This document shows positions 14,611 to 14,730 of a DNA stretch of 14,730 nucleotides, piece by piece. Source of the DNA: Myxococcales bacterium (GTDB lineage Bacteria > Myxococcota > Polyangia > Fen-1088); NCBI GenBank assembly GCA_003153875.1, contig PMBY01000319.1, positions 3,104 through 17,833 on the forward strand, in the 5' to 3' direction. The position numbers and the translations under genes are program-made. The notes beneath the pieces are model-generated. The model worked only from the letters and a program-made list of their open reading frames with translations, did not search any database and had not been told where the DNA came from. The first letter of the stretch is position 1; the number at the start of each line of letters is the position of its first letter.

Positions 14611-14730
14611 CTAGGCGACATCGACCGCCTCGCGCTCCACCACAGGACGCATCCGAGGCTTCACCAAAGGGTACCAACCGGCCCACGCAAGCCTAGAGCT
14701 CAGCTGCCCGCGCAGAGACCGCGGCGCCGG
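14611..14730 (-). CDS. Possible C-terminus of an unidentified protein entering from the right edge
   Basis: The minus-strand frame is open from the window edge to a TAG at 14611-14613, 39 codons, ending WYPLVKPRMRPVVEREAVDVA. It has a plausible composition but no recognisable family. It could equally be chance in GC-rich DNA. The stretch 14534-14610 shows nothing I can name. Confidence 0.25.
   Translation of the reverse strand, partial: PAPRSLRGQLSSRLAWAGWYPLVKPRMRPVVEREAVDVA

Overview
This is a GC-rich window that looks like a Myxococcota (Polyangia/Sorangium-like) chromosome. The signs are secreted proteins with Gly/Ser-rich linkers and spaced cysteines, a C-terminal AgmX/PglI-type domain, a PUFA-type megasynthase, and a PIG-V-like glycosyltransferase. 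The taxonomic call is inference from protein style; no rRNA or marker gene is present.

Region 1 (1-3936) is the 3' end of a type I polyketide/polyunsaturated-lipid synthase. It carries a partial ACP, a second ACP, a ketoreductase and a hot-dog dehydratase, followed 9 bp later by an Sfp-type phosphopantetheinyl transferase that presumably arms it. Both ACPs have Thr where the pantetheine-bearing Ser should be.

Region 2 (3937-7828) encodes exported Cys-rich proteins: a 20-codon ORF that is essentially only a lipoprotein signal peptide, a 338-aa Gly/Ser plus Cys-rich protein, and on the minus strand a large membrane-anchored Cys-rich/beta-propeller/AgmX-like protein with a small Cys-rich lipoprotein downstream of it.

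Region 3 (7918-12967) is a plus-strand run: an exported DUF1287 + L,D-transpeptidase fusion (cell-wall enzyme), an MFS transporter, a PIG-V-like membrane mannosyltransferase, and an Fpg/Nei-family DNA glycosylase with Gln at the usual active-site Lys.

Region 4 (12968-14730) is a small accessory islet. An intact DUF433-DUF5615 toxin-antitoxin operon with a 4-bp gene overlap lies between two direct repeats of about 236 bp (about 94% identical by hand alignment). Each repeat is a fragment of the 3' part of a TIM-barrel sugar-phosphate-isomerase-like gene on the minus strand. Next to the second repeat, on the minus strand, is a broken second DUF433 antitoxin whose start region resembles that of the intact one. 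The islet reads as a site of repeated TA-module arrival, duplication and decay.

Across the window several genes have a TANNNT-like hexamer only 6-8 nt before the start codon and no Shine-Dalgarno sequence, which suggests leaderless transcripts. I saw no tRNA, rRNA, CRISPR array or insertion-sequence transposase.
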